From Eustoma russellianum (Eukaryota; Streptophyta; Magnoliopsida; Gentianales; Gentianaceae), in contig AP025062.1 in NCBI GenBank assembly GCA_036186865.1, positions 26,041,437 through 26,105,436 of the forward strand: a stretch of 64,000 nucleotides of DNA, written 5' to 3'. Below are positions 45,095 to 57,982 of this stretch, in pieces (within the stretch, counting starts at the first letter, position 1; every line of letters starts with the position of its first letter). The notes under the pieces were generated by a model. The model ran no database searches, was not told where the DNA came from, and was given only the letters and a program-made list of their open reading frames with translations. The translations under genes and the position numbers were made by a program.

Positions 45095-47643
45095 TGTCAT
45101 ACCCCGTAAGTTCTGCGTTTGATATTAAATAATTAGAAAACAACTTTAAATACATTTTAATTAATTGTATAGGTTTATGAGGCTTAATTAAATAAAATAT
45201 AGAAGAAGAAAAGAAAGGGTTAAAAGTGGGAATTAAGAGAATTAGACAAAATTACCCTCCCCACTTAAATGATGGGGGAGTTACACATTTAGTATAACTC
45301 CCCAGGAGAGAGAGAGGTAGCGGTTAGAAGGCCAAAAAGAAGAGGGAAATGGCTAAGTGAAGGAGAAGGAAAGGAAGAGAAAAGAGAAAGAAGAAGAAGA
45401 GAAGAAGAAAAGGAACAAAGTGCAGCCAATCTAGGTTCAACCTTTCCCAAACTTTGTCATATACTCGTAAGACTATGTAGAAAAAAAGGCAAGTAATCTT
45501 TCTATACGCTTTAGCAATTTTTGATTCAACAGGCCCTATGTTCTTATACAGAGAAAAGTGGATCACACATTGGTAATCTTGATGCGTTTATGTTAAATGC
45601 TCTACTATATGTATTTGTTGTTGTGGATTAAGTAAACTCATGTTCTTTGGGCCGATTCCTAAGAATAGTTATGTTGTGATTTGTTGTTAAATATGCCCAT
45701 AAAAGTTTCATCCGTGATGTGTTTATTGTCTTGTTATAAGTTCTTAAGTTTATTAACTGTACCTTAGATGTTTTGAAAGGATTTGCAGGAAGTTGAAGGG
45801 TGAATGATGGGTTGTTGTAGATTTGTTGTGTTGGAAAGTTTGAGGATACATTGAAAGTTGTGGGTGATAGAAGGCTTAGAGTGGATACGATTTGACATGT
45901 TTAAGAATCAATCCATGTTAGTTGTGTGCTAATCATGATGGATTTAGGTGGTAAGATGGAATTTGAAGTGTTTAACATGAAAGGGGTGAAGGAGAAAGAT
46001 GATGAGGAGAAGTTACTACAAAATTTTGCAGTTTCTGGAACCGTCAGAACACTTCAAACACCTACTTTAGGCCCTTAATGTCACATTAGGCGCCTAAAGT
46101 AGGCGTTCAATGTGTCCCACTGCATTCAAGAACACTTCGAACACCACATAAGACGCGTCATGTCACATAAGGCACCTTATGTAGGAGTTAGATGTGTCAC
46201 AGCACATTCCAGAACACTTCGAATGCCTAGTATAGGTGCTCCATGTCACTTTAGGCGCCTGCTGGAGGCGTTCCAAGTGTACTGGAAGTCTCTTTTGACA
46301 CATTAAGTGCTCCATATATGTGAGATACCTTTATTCTCTTCCTTTGCTCATAAAATACAAGGTATTTGAGGTGTACTTGAGTTGTAAAAGTTAAGTGTGA
46401 ATGAGTAAGGTTAAGAATGGATCCGAAGTGTATTTGTAATACGAATGACCTGAAAAGGTACCACGTGGTGTATTTGAGGTTTAGGAACTTGTATATGATA
46501 TGTAAAGTGTGTGTATATGTTTACATGTTTGATATGACGTATCATGAGCATTTTGCATCATGAAATGAACACTTTGCATTTCGACATGAGATTTGTTTTG
46601 CAAATGAACATGTGTTTGCAAAAAAGAGATTAAAGTTTTCGAAAGACAATATATGGCTGCTGGTCGATCGCAGGGTATAAAAGTCACCCCTGCGGTAGCA
46701 GGGTATAAAAACGTGACATGTGAATCAACAGCAGGGTATAAAGTTATGTTATAAGGCCATGGACCTATAAGCACGGGGTATAAAGTTCTGTTATGGGGCT
46801 GTGGACCTTTCAGCATGGGGTATAAAGTTCTGTTTGCTGTGGATTGATCACCCACAGGGTATAGAGTTCTGCTACACGAAGAATATAATAAGAAGAATTG
46901 TGAAAAGTTTTGTGAAATGACACGCATGACATGTTTACGAAAGAAGACATGTGCATGGATTCTATTTAGTACAGTGGGTGGTTTTAAAGAAGTACATGCA
47001 TCATGTGACACGAAGCATAAGATTTGGCATGCAAGAAATGATATTCGCATATGATCTGCTTATGTAGTATGTTTTGCTAGATAAATATTTGTTTCGTATT
47101 CGTGTATCATTTATGTGACTTATTTGTCTTTGATAAATTGTTATAAAGATGTTATTTGCTAACCTGAGCACCTTATTTAGGGCATTGATCTATATATTGG
47201 TGACTCATCGTGTGTGGTCCCGTAAGGTGTATAGACAAGTTACTTGCTGGCGATGTCTTCGCTAAGAATTGATACTCCTCTTCTTTTCAGGTGAGCCAGA
47301 GTACGAAATGATCTTTGTAGAAAATGGCGGCGAGTGGGCTCATTGGGATGATAGTCACTGAAGTGGATAAATTTATGTTCATTCTCTTTTAAGCTGAAAG
47401 ACTTGATGTTTATCATTTTGTATTGGAGGATATGTTAGGCATTTCATCAAACACGTTTTAATTTCGTTGTATTTCTTTGGGTATATTGTTACTATCCAAG
47501 TTTTAAATTTTACGACGTTTCTGCTGATTTATCTTACATTATAGATGACGTGTGCTTGATCTGTTTTGACGCTTTGTAGTTTTCGTAGCAAACTACAGCA
47601 GGTACACTGGTACCAATGTCTAGTATCGGGTCGGGGTGCTACA
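45095..47643 (+). repeat. Array B LTR 2
   Basis: TGTCATACCCC...GGGGTGCTACA, 2549 bp. It shares diagnostic variants with LTR 4 in its first half, for example GGAACAAAGTGCAGCCAATC and CACTTCAAACACC. Confidence 0.95.
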
Positions 47644-47923
47644 GGTGGTATCAGAGACTAGGCTTCAGATCTATGTCGGAAGCTTAGGTTTATGATCTTT
47701 TAGCCGTTTAATATGTGATTTTACCTTAAGTTTGATTCTTAGGTATAAGTGCTGACTTTCTAGAGTCTAAGTATGATCAGAGTTGGGTATGTGTGAGTGC
47801 GTTTATCATCTAATTTTTGTCTGAACATTCTTATTTCATACCCCACCCATTCTTATGCATTCAAGCTTTCAGTAACATCTTGTATCTACTGATTGCTAAT
47901 GGAACGTTGACCTTTCAGATAAA

Positions 47924-50487
47924 ATGTCTCCAAGAAGAGATAACGCACGAAACTCGGGCAACGGACAGGAAAATCTACCCCCACAAGTGGTTTTACCCTA
48001 GGTGCTCACTGATGCACTAACTGTGATTGCACAGGGGTTTACTCAGCAGCAACAGCCTCTGCCTCCTCCACCACCGCAGCATAATATCCGATTTTTCTAC
48101 GGAGAGATGAGAAAGATGAGAGTTTCGGAGTTTGGAGGATGTACAGAACCTGAGGAGGCTCAGCACTGGTTGGCTAAGGTGGAGAAATGTTTCCGGTTAG
48201 TGCAAGTGCCTGAGGAGATCAAGGTGGATGTGGTCATACCCTTTCTATGTGGCAAAGCTGGCGAATGGTGGGCTGGAATGGTATTGAGAATGACCCCGCC
48301 TATGTCATGAGAACAGTTTTGTGATGTTTTTCTGAAGTACTACGTGCCAGAGACTGCAATATTGTATAAGGGCGTTTGATAGGTTGGAACTGTTAGGAAA
48401 TCATACGAGATCACTGTAAAACGCGTAGCGGAAAAACAAAACTTGATCTCCGATTTCCTACCAAGGATCCATGTTGTTCGTTTAATCGATGAAAAAAACT
48501 CAAAAATTACCTCCGAAGATTCGAAATCCACAGATGGAAGAGGTGCGAAATCACGAACACCCTCTGTCAGTATCCACACGAATGCTTCCGCCCGGAGTGC
48601 TAGCTCTTGAACGGCGCTGCTGAGAGAACTCGCTTTTCTCCAAAAACGGCTCTAGGGTTTCTATTGTTTTCGTGTGTATTTCGTATGTCTCTATGTACGA
48701 GATACATAGATATATATATACACATATATGGATATTAAAAACCGAGTCCTAATCGGTTTCGTTGATGCCAATCAAAATCCATATCAGATATGGATTCTGT
48801 CAGGATATTCAAAATCTATATCAGATATGGATTCTCTCATTATTATCCGACAGCATATATATATATATATATACATATAACCACAAAAACAAAAATAATA
48901 ATAATAATAATAATAATATTAATAATAATTAATATCCAATATTAATATTATTAATATTAAAACGATAATAATAATAATAATAATAATAATAATTAATATC
49001 CAATATTAATATCATTAATATTATTAATCTCAGCCATACGCATTCTTGTGTGTGACCCGATAGGCCCATATTAATTGGTAGTTGATTAAATCTCTATTAA
49101 ACCAACAAGTCATAATTGGTCTCTAGCAAGACATTACGACTACCCAATTAATACGAGTAAAGTCCAACTAGCCTAATAGCACATGCATTAATCCCTTTGT
49201 CACACGATATCTAGTTTGAACATAAGTCATGGTCAGCGTCATACTTATATTGTTCCAACATATGATTACTCGATCTCTAAGTGGACTGATAAAACAAATG
49301 ATATTGATCACACTATCAATTCATTTGAGCACGACCATGCATTTCACAGTCTCACTAATCGAGTGGCCCAAAGATATCACTCTTAAAAGAGAGGGACAAA
49401 TTCTATCTTGATTGTTCAATATCCTCTACATAATTTCTATCACATTCAATCATGACCTTTATTATTATCCAATTACGGATAACATTTGATCATGTCAAAA
49501 TATAATAGTCCTTATGTTGGAAACTATGACAATCTCAAGTCAAAGGATTAAAACATGACTATCGTGAGATTTACTTATGACGCTAATCCATGTAGTAATC
49601 TCATGATGGGTCTATCCAATACACTATTCTCTAACAAGTATCTATGAGATTGATTCGTATCACCATACACATAATCATCTCATGATTATCAAATCAATAC
49701 TCATACTGATTATAAATTATTTTATCTCTATAACAATAATGAATCAGGGACATATATCAAAATTGTGTAACATACTAACCAACAATAATGATAATAAAAC
49801 CTCTTTCATTAATAATAAATACATAACATAAATATCCAAATCATGGCCTAGGGCACATACACTAATAGGAACAGGGTCGGATGACGGTGTCGAAATATGT
49901 TGACCATTCCACGCTTTGGGTAAGTTTGTCCCTGCGATTATGTCTGATAATCGCCTTAAGATGACGAAGTTCGAGAGGTATTTGTACTCAAGAATACATT
50001 CGTCAATAGTGAACGCGGGAATGAAAACTTACAAGGACATGTTGGACGCGTGTTTTCACGTCGAGAGTGACTTCCGCAGAGTAGCAGCAAAAGAAGTTAG
50101 TGTAGGATCGTCTGATAGAGGCAAGAGGCCAAGGAAGGAGATTAGAGTTGCTGGTAGACCCAGACGTTGAGTCAAGATTCTGAAGAGGGGCCGAGTCAGA
50201 AATTTTAAGAGACCTCCAGCGCAGAATCCAATAGTTCAGCAGGCGGTGAGAATTTGCCCACGCTGCAACAAGATTCGTGTGGGAGAATGCCTAAATTTGG
50301 CTGGAGCGTGTTACCGATGTGGACAAGTGGGCCATATGATTAGAGATTGTCATGAGATGAAGAAAAATGCTCCGGGAGAAGCGGCTCAGCAGCCGAGGGC
50401 TAAGCTGAGAGCGAATGCTTGCGTTCATCTCATGACAAACACTGACATACAGGAAGCCACTGATATGATAGCAGGTACTATTTAAAT
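47924..50487 (+). pseudogene. B region 2 gag, broken and split by solo LTR F
   Basis: The first half, 47924-48385, has MSPRRDNARNSGNGQEN, a stop, then a Pro/Gln tract and RFFYGEMRKMRVSEFGG to WWAGMVLRMTPP-stop. A 5-base loss near 48366 shifts the frame. Solo LTR F and its duplication (48391-49872) follow. The second half resumes at 49873, with the zinc-knuckle region at 50246-50470: CPRCNKIRVGEC and then an intact CYRCGQVGHMIRDC knuckle. It ends VAG/GT at the intron-like donor near 50475. Confidence 0.88.
48386..49872 (-). repeat. Solo LTR F of the element C family, inverted, with TSD
   Basis: The reverse complement of the C LTR at 48391-49867 (1477 bp), starting TGTTAGGAAATC and ending CACATACACTAATA, so the terminal CA has become TA. 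It is flanked by perfect GGAAC duplications at 48386-48390 and 49868-49872. No internal region remains. It carries the duplicated ATT tract seen in the C 3' LTR, so it belongs to the younger subfamily. Confidence 0.95.
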
Positions 50488-50546
50488 TAAGTCTAAATTC
50501 TGATTGAATTAAGTCTCTACGTGTTTAACTCCTTGTGTAACTTAAT

Positions 50547-53500
50547 ATGGTCTTAAGTGCGGTTTTAGTAAATAAGACACCTGCCAACGTGCTTTTCGAT
50601 AGCGGCGCAAGACACTCTTTTGTGGCAAAGAGATTCACTAAGCACCTTGGTAATTTGCCTGAGTGGTTAGAAACTCCGTACCGTGTTCAAGCGGCTGGAG
50701 ATCAAATTATGGTTTCGTACCAGCAATGCCAGGATTGCGAGTTAGATTTGAAGGAAATGTTCTCCTCCACACTGATCCCTATCCAAATGTATGACTTCGA
50801 CGTTGTATTAGGAATGGACTAGTTGGCCAAGTATCACACCAACATTGATTGTTGATTGAAGCAAGTGACAGTCAAGAACGCTAAGATGGAAGAGGTAATG
50901 TTTCAAGGAGATGCGGAACGAAAGAAAGTTCCCAAGAAGGTGTATATGTCAGTTGTTCAAGCTTGCAAAGCCATAAGGAAAGGTGCCGAGGGATTCCTAG
51001 TTTATGCGATGGATGTTACTCCGGAAATACCATCTATTGAGCAGATTCCAGTGGTTAACTAATTTCTTGATGTGTTTCCGGAGGAATTGCCGGGAGTGCC
51101 ACCTCCGAGGGAAGTCGAGTTCGAGGTAAATCTGATTTGAGGAGCCGAACCCATTTTTAAAGCCCCTTACAGAATGGCTCCGGCAGAATTGAGGGAGCTG
51201 AAAGAACAATTTCAAGATTTATTGGACAAGAAGTTTATCCGCCCCAGCGTGTCACCTTGGGGAGCACCTGTTTTATTTGTAAAGAAGAAGGATGGTAGTA
51301 TGAGGCTCTGTATCGACTATCGAGAGCAGAAAAAAATCGCCATCAAGAATAAATACCCCCTTCCACGAATTGAGGATCTGTTTGACCAGCTCAAGGGTGT
51401 CAAGATATTCTCCAAAATTGACCTCAGATCAGGATACCATCAATTACGAGAGAAGGTTGAAGACATCGCAAAGACAGCCTTCCGCACGAGATATGGCCAC
51501 TATGAGTTCTTAGTGATGTCATTTGGGTTGACAAATGCCCCTGCAACCTTTAAGGACCTTACGAATACCGTTTTTCAAGAACATTTGGATAGGTTTGTTG
51601 TGGTATTCTTATAAGATATTCTAGTGTATTCTCCTAACGAGCAAACTCACGCTGAACATCTAAGAACTATTCTAGGCATTTTAAGGCAGAAACAACTGTA
51701 CGCTATGTTCAGAAAGTGTGAGTTTTGGCTAAGAAGTGTGGCTTTTCTGGGTCACGTGAGTGATTCAAAGAAGGTGGAAGCTATCACGGAGTGGCCTAGA
51801 CCAACTAATGTCACCGAAGTGCAAAGTTTCTTGGGTCTAGATGGTTATTACATGAAGTTTGTCGAGGGATTCTCAAGGATAGCAGTGCCTCTCAGTCGCC
51901 TTGCTCAAAAGAAGTCCAAGTTTGAGTGGACGGAGAAATGCGGGAAAAGCTTCATAGAGCTTAAGAAGAGATTAACCACAACCACTATATTGCCTCAACC
52001 CTCCGGTACTGACGGGTTTGTGATCTATAGTGATGCGTCGAAAAATGGTTTATGTACGTAAATTGTAGCATAAGTTATAATTTTTCATCAAAATCGAGTT
52101 TACTTCACTTATAGGTTGTGTTTTGATGCAACACAAACGAGTCATCGCATATGCCTCAAGGCAGCAAAAACCTTATGAATAAAACTATCCGATGCACGAC
52201 CTTGAACTTGCAGTAGTTGTATTTGCCTTGAAGATCTGGCGGCATTACTTATACGGAGAAAAGTGCGCGGTACTCACCGACCATAAAAGTCTAAAGTACT
52301 TATTTTCTCAGAAGGAGTTAAACATGAGGCAGCGGAGACGGTTAGAGCTATTAAAGGACTACGATTTGACCATCCATTACCACCCAGAAAAGGCTAATGG
52401 AGTGGCTGATGCATTAAGTAGGAAGTCCAGCCATACGCGACAATCACCCTTGGAAAGAGAAATGAAAGAATTTGGTTTAAATTTGATTGACTCCACAGTG
52501 AACGTTTTGACAATGTTAACCATCATACCGAGTCTGATTGATCGGGTAAAGGAGGCTCAGAAGAATGATAAGACCCTAAGTGAGATAGCGGAAAGGATGA
52601 AACATGATCAGGTTGAGGGGTTTCAAGTCAATGAGGATGGGAGCCTATGGTTCAGAGGAAAATTGTGTGTGCCTGATGTAGATGAACTTAGAAGAGAAAT
52701 TTTGCAAGAATCTCACAGCTCAAGGTTATTGATACATCCTGATAGCACAAAGTTGTACAGAGATCTCAAACAATATTATTGGTGGTCCGGATTGAAAAGA
52801 CATATTGCGTAGTTCATCGAGAGATGCCTAGTTTGCCAACAAGGTTGAACATTAACGTCCTGGTGGATTTTTGATGCCATTGGAAATTCCAGAATGGAAA
52901 TGGGAACATGTCACGATGGATTTTATAGTGGGTTTACCAAAGACGAGAAGTGGACATGACATGATTTAGGTCATTGTGGATCGATTAACTAAGTCTGCAC
53001 ATTTTCTACCCATCTCTAGTGAATCGTCTCTCGGCAAGTTGGTAAATCTATATATGGATAATATTGTCAGCTTGCATGGTGTTCCAATGAGCATGTTGTC
53101 CGACCGAGATCCACGGTTTACATCTATGTTTTGGACATCATCACAGAGAACCATGGTTACAGATTAAGGTTGAGTACATCGTATCATCCCCAAACCAATG
53201 GACAATCTGAGAGGACTATTCAGACTCTAGAAGATATGCTAAGGGCTTGCGTTTTAGATTTCAAAGGGAGTTGGGATGGAATGGTGAAGTTCAATGGAAC
53301 TCTCGTATAATAACAGTCACCACAGTGCAATTGATATAGTTCCTTTCGAAGCGTTATATGGGCGAAAGTGCAGGTCACCCATCTATTGGGATGAAGTTGG
53401 CATGAGGACCTTCACCGGACCTGAGTTACTTGAGAAGACGCTAGAAAAGGTGAAAATCAAACGAGATAGACTCAAGACGGCTCAAGACCGTAACAAAAGT

Positions 53501-53956
53501 TGGGCGGATTCCAAACGACGACCTTTGGAGTTTAAGTTAGGTGAAAAGGTTTATTTAAGAATATCACCTACGAAGGGTATTATGAGATTTCAAATCAAAG
53601 GCAAATTAAGTCCCCGTTTTATTGGTCCCTATGAAATACTAGGGAAAGATGGAGCTTTGGCATATAGGTTGGCATTACCTTCAGTATTAGCGAAAGTCCA
53701 CAACGTATTTCACGTATCACAGTTAAAGAAGTACGTGACAGATCCGAGCCATGTGCTTGAGGCACAACCTTTGGAACTCAAATATGATGTTACTTATGAA
53801 GAGATATCCGTGAGGATCATAGACCGCAAGGACCAAGTGTTTAGAAAGCGGGTGATTCACGATGTGAAGGTCCAATGGAGCAATCACACGGAACGGGAAG
53901 CTACTTGGGAACTTGAAGAGCAGATGCAAGGTAAGTATCCTCAACTCTTCAACTAA
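50547..53956 (+). pseudogene. B region 2 pol, broken
   Basis: Protease MVLSAVLVNKTPANVLFDSG at 50547. Stops occur at 50820-50822 (Trp codon) and 51138-51140. RT follows (51174-51614), with the catalytic region reduced to FL-stop-DILVYS near 51609. The RT connection has lost a few codons (near 51760), and the candidate RNase H intron is at 52054-52114. RNase H and the integrase zinc region run 52192-52812. There are stops at 52810 and 52967-52969 and a frameshift near 53155. Integrase C-terminus and chromodomain are open at 53294-53956, ending GKYPQLFN. Several lesions are shared with region 3. Confidence 0.92.
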
Positions 53957-54000
53957 GGTACGTAAGTTTCAAGGACGAAACTTTTTATAAGGGGGTGGAA

Positions 54001-56552
54001 TGTCATACCCCGAAAGTTCCACGTCTAATATTAAATAATTAGAAAACAACTTTAAATACAATTTAATTAATTGTATAGGTTTATGAGGCTTAATTAAATA
54101 AAATATAGAAGAAGAAAAGAAAGGGCTAAAAGTGGGAATTAAGAGAATTAGGCAAAATTACCAAAAATGCCCTCCCCACATAAATGATGGGGGAGTTACA
54201 CATTTAGTATAACTCCCTACGAGAGAGAGGGGCAGCGGTTAAAAGGCCAAAAGAAGAGGGGAAACGGCTGAGTGAAGGAGAAGGAAAGGAAGAGAAAAGA
54301 GAAAGAAGAAGAAAAGGAAGAAAGAGAGGCCAATCTAGGTTCAACCTTTCCCAAAACTTTGCCATATACTCGTAATACTATCTAGAAACAAAGGCAAGTA
54401 ATCTTTCTATACGCTTTACGCAAATTTTGATTCAACATGCCCTATGTTCTTATAAAGAGAAAAGTGGATCACACATTGGTAATCTTGATGCGTTTATGTT
54501 AAACGCTCTACTATATGTATTTGTTGTTGTGGATTGAGTAAAGTCATGTTCTTTGGGCCAATTCCTGAAAATAGTTATGTTGTGATTTGTTGTTAAATAT
54601 GCCCATAAAAGTGTCATCCGTGATGTGTTTATTGTCTTGTTATAAGTTCTTAAGTTTATTAACTGTAACTTAGATGTTTTGAGAGGATTTGCAGGAAGTT
54701 GAAGGGTGAATGATGGGTTGTTGTAGATTTGTTGTGTTGGAAAGTTTGAGGATACATTGAAAGTTGTGGGTGATAGAAGGCTTAGAGTGGATATGATTTG
54801 ACATGTTTAAAAATCAATCCATGTTAGTTGTGTGTTAAGCATGATGGATTTAGGTTGTAAGATGGAATTTGAAGTGTTTAACATGAAAGGGGTGAAGGAG
54901 GAAGATGATGAGGAGAAGTTAATGCAGAATTTTGCAGTTTCTGGAACCGTCAGATCACTTTGAACACCTACTTTAGGCGCTCAATATCACATTAGGCGCC
55001 TAAAGTAGGCGTTCAATGTGTCCCACTGCATTCCAAAACACTTCGAACACCACATAAGATGCTTCATGTCGCATAAGGTGCCTTATGTAGGCGTTCGATG
55101 TGTCACTGCAAATTCCAGAATAGTTCGAATGCCTATTATTGGCACTCCATGTCACTTTAGGCGCCTCCTAGAGGCGTTCCAAGTGTACTGGAAGTCCTTT
55201 TTGACACATTAAGTACTCCATGTATGTGAGATACCTTTATTCTCTTCCTTTGCTCATAAAATACAAGGGTATTTGAGGTGTACTTGAGTTGTAAATGTTA
55301 AGTGTGAATGAGTAAGGTTAAGAATGGATCCGAACAGTATTTGTAATGTGAAATGACCTGAAAAGGTACGAGCGTGGTGTGTTTGAGGTTCAGGATCTTG
55401 TGCATGATATGTAAAATGTGTGTGTATGCTTACATGTTTGATATGACGTAACATGAGCATTTCGCATCACGACATGAACACATTGCATTTCGACATGAGA
55501 TTTGTTTTGCGAAAGAACATGTGTTTGAAAGAAAAGATTAAAGTTTTCGAAAGACAAGATATGGCTGCTAGTTGATCCCAGGGTATAAAAGTCATGTCTG
55601 CGGTAGCAGGGTATAAAAGCGTGACCTGTGAATCAACAGCAGGGTATAAAGTTATGTTATGGGGCCATGGACCTATCAGCACGAGGTATAAAGTTATGTT
55701 ATGGGGCTGCGGACCTTTCGGCACGGGGTATAAATTTCTGTTTGCTGTGGATTGATCACCCACAGGGTATAAAGTTCTGCTACACGAAGAATATGATAAG
55801 AAGAATTGAGAAAAGTTTTGTGAAATGACACGCATGACACATTTACGAAAGAAGACATATGCATGGATTCTATTTAGTTCAGTGGGTGGTTTTAACGAAG
55901 TACATGCATCATGTGACAGGAAGCATAAGATTTGGCATGCAAGAAATGATATTCGCATATGATCTGTTTATGTAGTATGTTTTGCTAGATACATGTTTTT
56001 TCCGTATTCGTGTATCATTTATGTGACTTATTTAGCTTTGATGAATTGTTATAAAGATGTTATTTGCTAATCCGAGCACCTTATTTTGTGCATGGATTTA
56101 TATACTGGTGACTCGTCGTGTGTGGTCCCGTAAGGTGTATAGACGAGTTACTTGCTGGCAATGTTTTCGCTAAGAATAGATACTCCATCTTCTTTTCAGG
56201 TGAGCCAGAGTAGGAAATGATCTTTGTAGAAGATGGCGGCGAGTGAGCTCATTGGGATGTTGGTCACTGAAATGGATAAATTTATGTTCATTCTCTTTTA
56301 AGCTGAAAGACTTGATGTTTATCATTTTGTATTGGAGGATATGTTAGGCATTTCATCAAACACGTTTTAATTTCGTTGTATTTCTTTGGGTATATTGTTA
56401 TCATCCAAGTTTTAAATTTTATGATGTTTCCGCTGATTTATCTTATGTTATGGATGACGTGTGCTTGGTCTGCTATGACGCTTCGTAGTTCTCGTAGCAG
56501 TCTACAGCGGGTGCACTGGTACCGATGTCCAGTATCGGGCCGGGGCGCTACA
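54001..56552 (+). repeat. Array B LTR 3
   Basis: TGTCATACCCC...GGGGCGCTACA, 2552 bp. It shares some first-half variants with LTR 1 (GGAAGAAAGAG, CACTTTGAAC) and some second-half variants with LTR 4. Confidence 0.95.
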
Positions 56553-56831
56553 AGTGGTATCAGAGACTAGGCTTCAGATCTATCTCGGAAACTTAGGTTC
56601 ATGATCTTTTAGCAGTTTAAGATGTGATTTTACCTTAAGTTTGATCCTTAGGTATAAGTGTTGATTTTCTAGAGTCTAAGTATGATCAGGGTTAGGTGTG
56701 TGCGAGCGCATTTATTATCTAATTTTTTCTGAACATTCTTATTTCATACCCCACCAATTCTTACGCATTCAAGCTTTCAGTAACATCTTGTATCTACTGA
56801 TTGCTAATGGAACGTTGACCTTTTAGATAAA

Positions 56832-57912
56832 ATGCCTCCAAGAAGAGATAACGCACGAAACTCAGGCAACAGACAGGAAAATTCGCCCCCACAAGTGGTT
56901 TTACCCCATGTGCTCACTGATGCACTAATGGTGATTGCACAGGGGTTCGCTCAGCAGTAGCAGCCTCTGCCTCCTCCACCACCGCAGCATAATATCCGGT
57001 TTTTCTATGAAGAGATGAGAAAGATGAGAGTTCTGGAGTTTGGAGGATGTACGGATCCTGAGGAGGCTCAGCATTGGTTGGCTGAGGTGGAGAAAAGTTT
57101 CCGGTTAGTGCAAGTGCCTGAGGAGATCAAGGCGGATGTGGCCATACCCCTTCTATGTGGCAAAAATGGCGAATGGTGGGCTGGAATGGTATTGAGAATG
57201 ACCCCGCCTATCTCATGGGCACAGTTTTATGATGTTTTTCTGAAGTATTACGTGCCAGAGACTGCAATATTGGATAAGGGCGTTTGATAGGTTGGAACAG
57301 GGTCGGATGACGGTGTCAGAATATGCGGACCGTTTTCACACTTTGGGTAAGTTTGTCCCTGTGATTATGTCTGATAATCGCCTTAAGATGACAAAGTTCG
57401 AGAGGTATTTGTACTCAAGAATACATTCGCCAATAGTGAACGCGGGAATGAAAACTTACGAGGACATGTTGGATGCGTGTTTTCTTGTCGAGAGTGACTT
57501 CCGCAGAGTAGCGACAAGAGAAGCTAGTGCAGGATCGTCTGATAGAGGCAAGAGGCCAAAGGAGGAGATTAGAGTCGGTGGTAGACCCGGACATTGGGTC
57601 AAGATTTCAAACAAGGGCCCAGTCAGAAATTTCTAGAGACCTCCAGCGTAAAATCCAATAGTTCAGCAGGCGATGGGAATTCACCTACACTGCAACAAGA
57701 GTCGTGTGGGAGAATGCCAAAAGTTGGCTGTAGCGTGTTACCGATGTGGACAGGTGGGCCATATGATTAGAGATTGTCCTGAGATGAAGACAAATGCTCC
57801 AGGAGAAGCGGTTCATCAGCCGAGGGCTAAGCTGAGAGCGAATGCTTGCGTTCATCTCATGACAGACACTGACGTACCGGAAGGCACTGATGTGGTAGCA
57901 GGTACTATTTAA
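56832..57912 (+). pseudogene. B region 3 gag, broken
   Basis: The ATG at 56832 gives PPRRDNARNSGNRQEN and a Pro/Gln tract with one stop near 56958. The gag core is open at 57015-57287 (MRVLEFGGCTDPEEAQHW onward) until the same 5-base loss as region 2, then open at 57292-57636. The zinc-knuckle part, 57673-57912, has HLHCNKSRVGEC (first ligand changed) and CYRCGQVGHMIRDC intact. It ends VVAG at the donor 57901/57902. Confidence 0.88.
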
Positions 57913-57982
57913 ATTAAGTCTAAATTCTGATTGAATTAATCTCTACGTGTTTAACTCCCTGTGTAACTTAATATGGTATTAG
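57902..57982 (+). other. Candidate 81-nt gag-protease intron, B region 3
   Basis: Donor GTAGCAG/GTACTATT, acceptor GGTATTAG/GTGCGG. Removal gives VVAG-AVLVNK, joining gag to protease in frame at the same site as in element A. In regions 1 and 2 the acceptor reads GGTCTTAAGTGCGG, which loses the in-frame AG. Confidence 0.55.
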
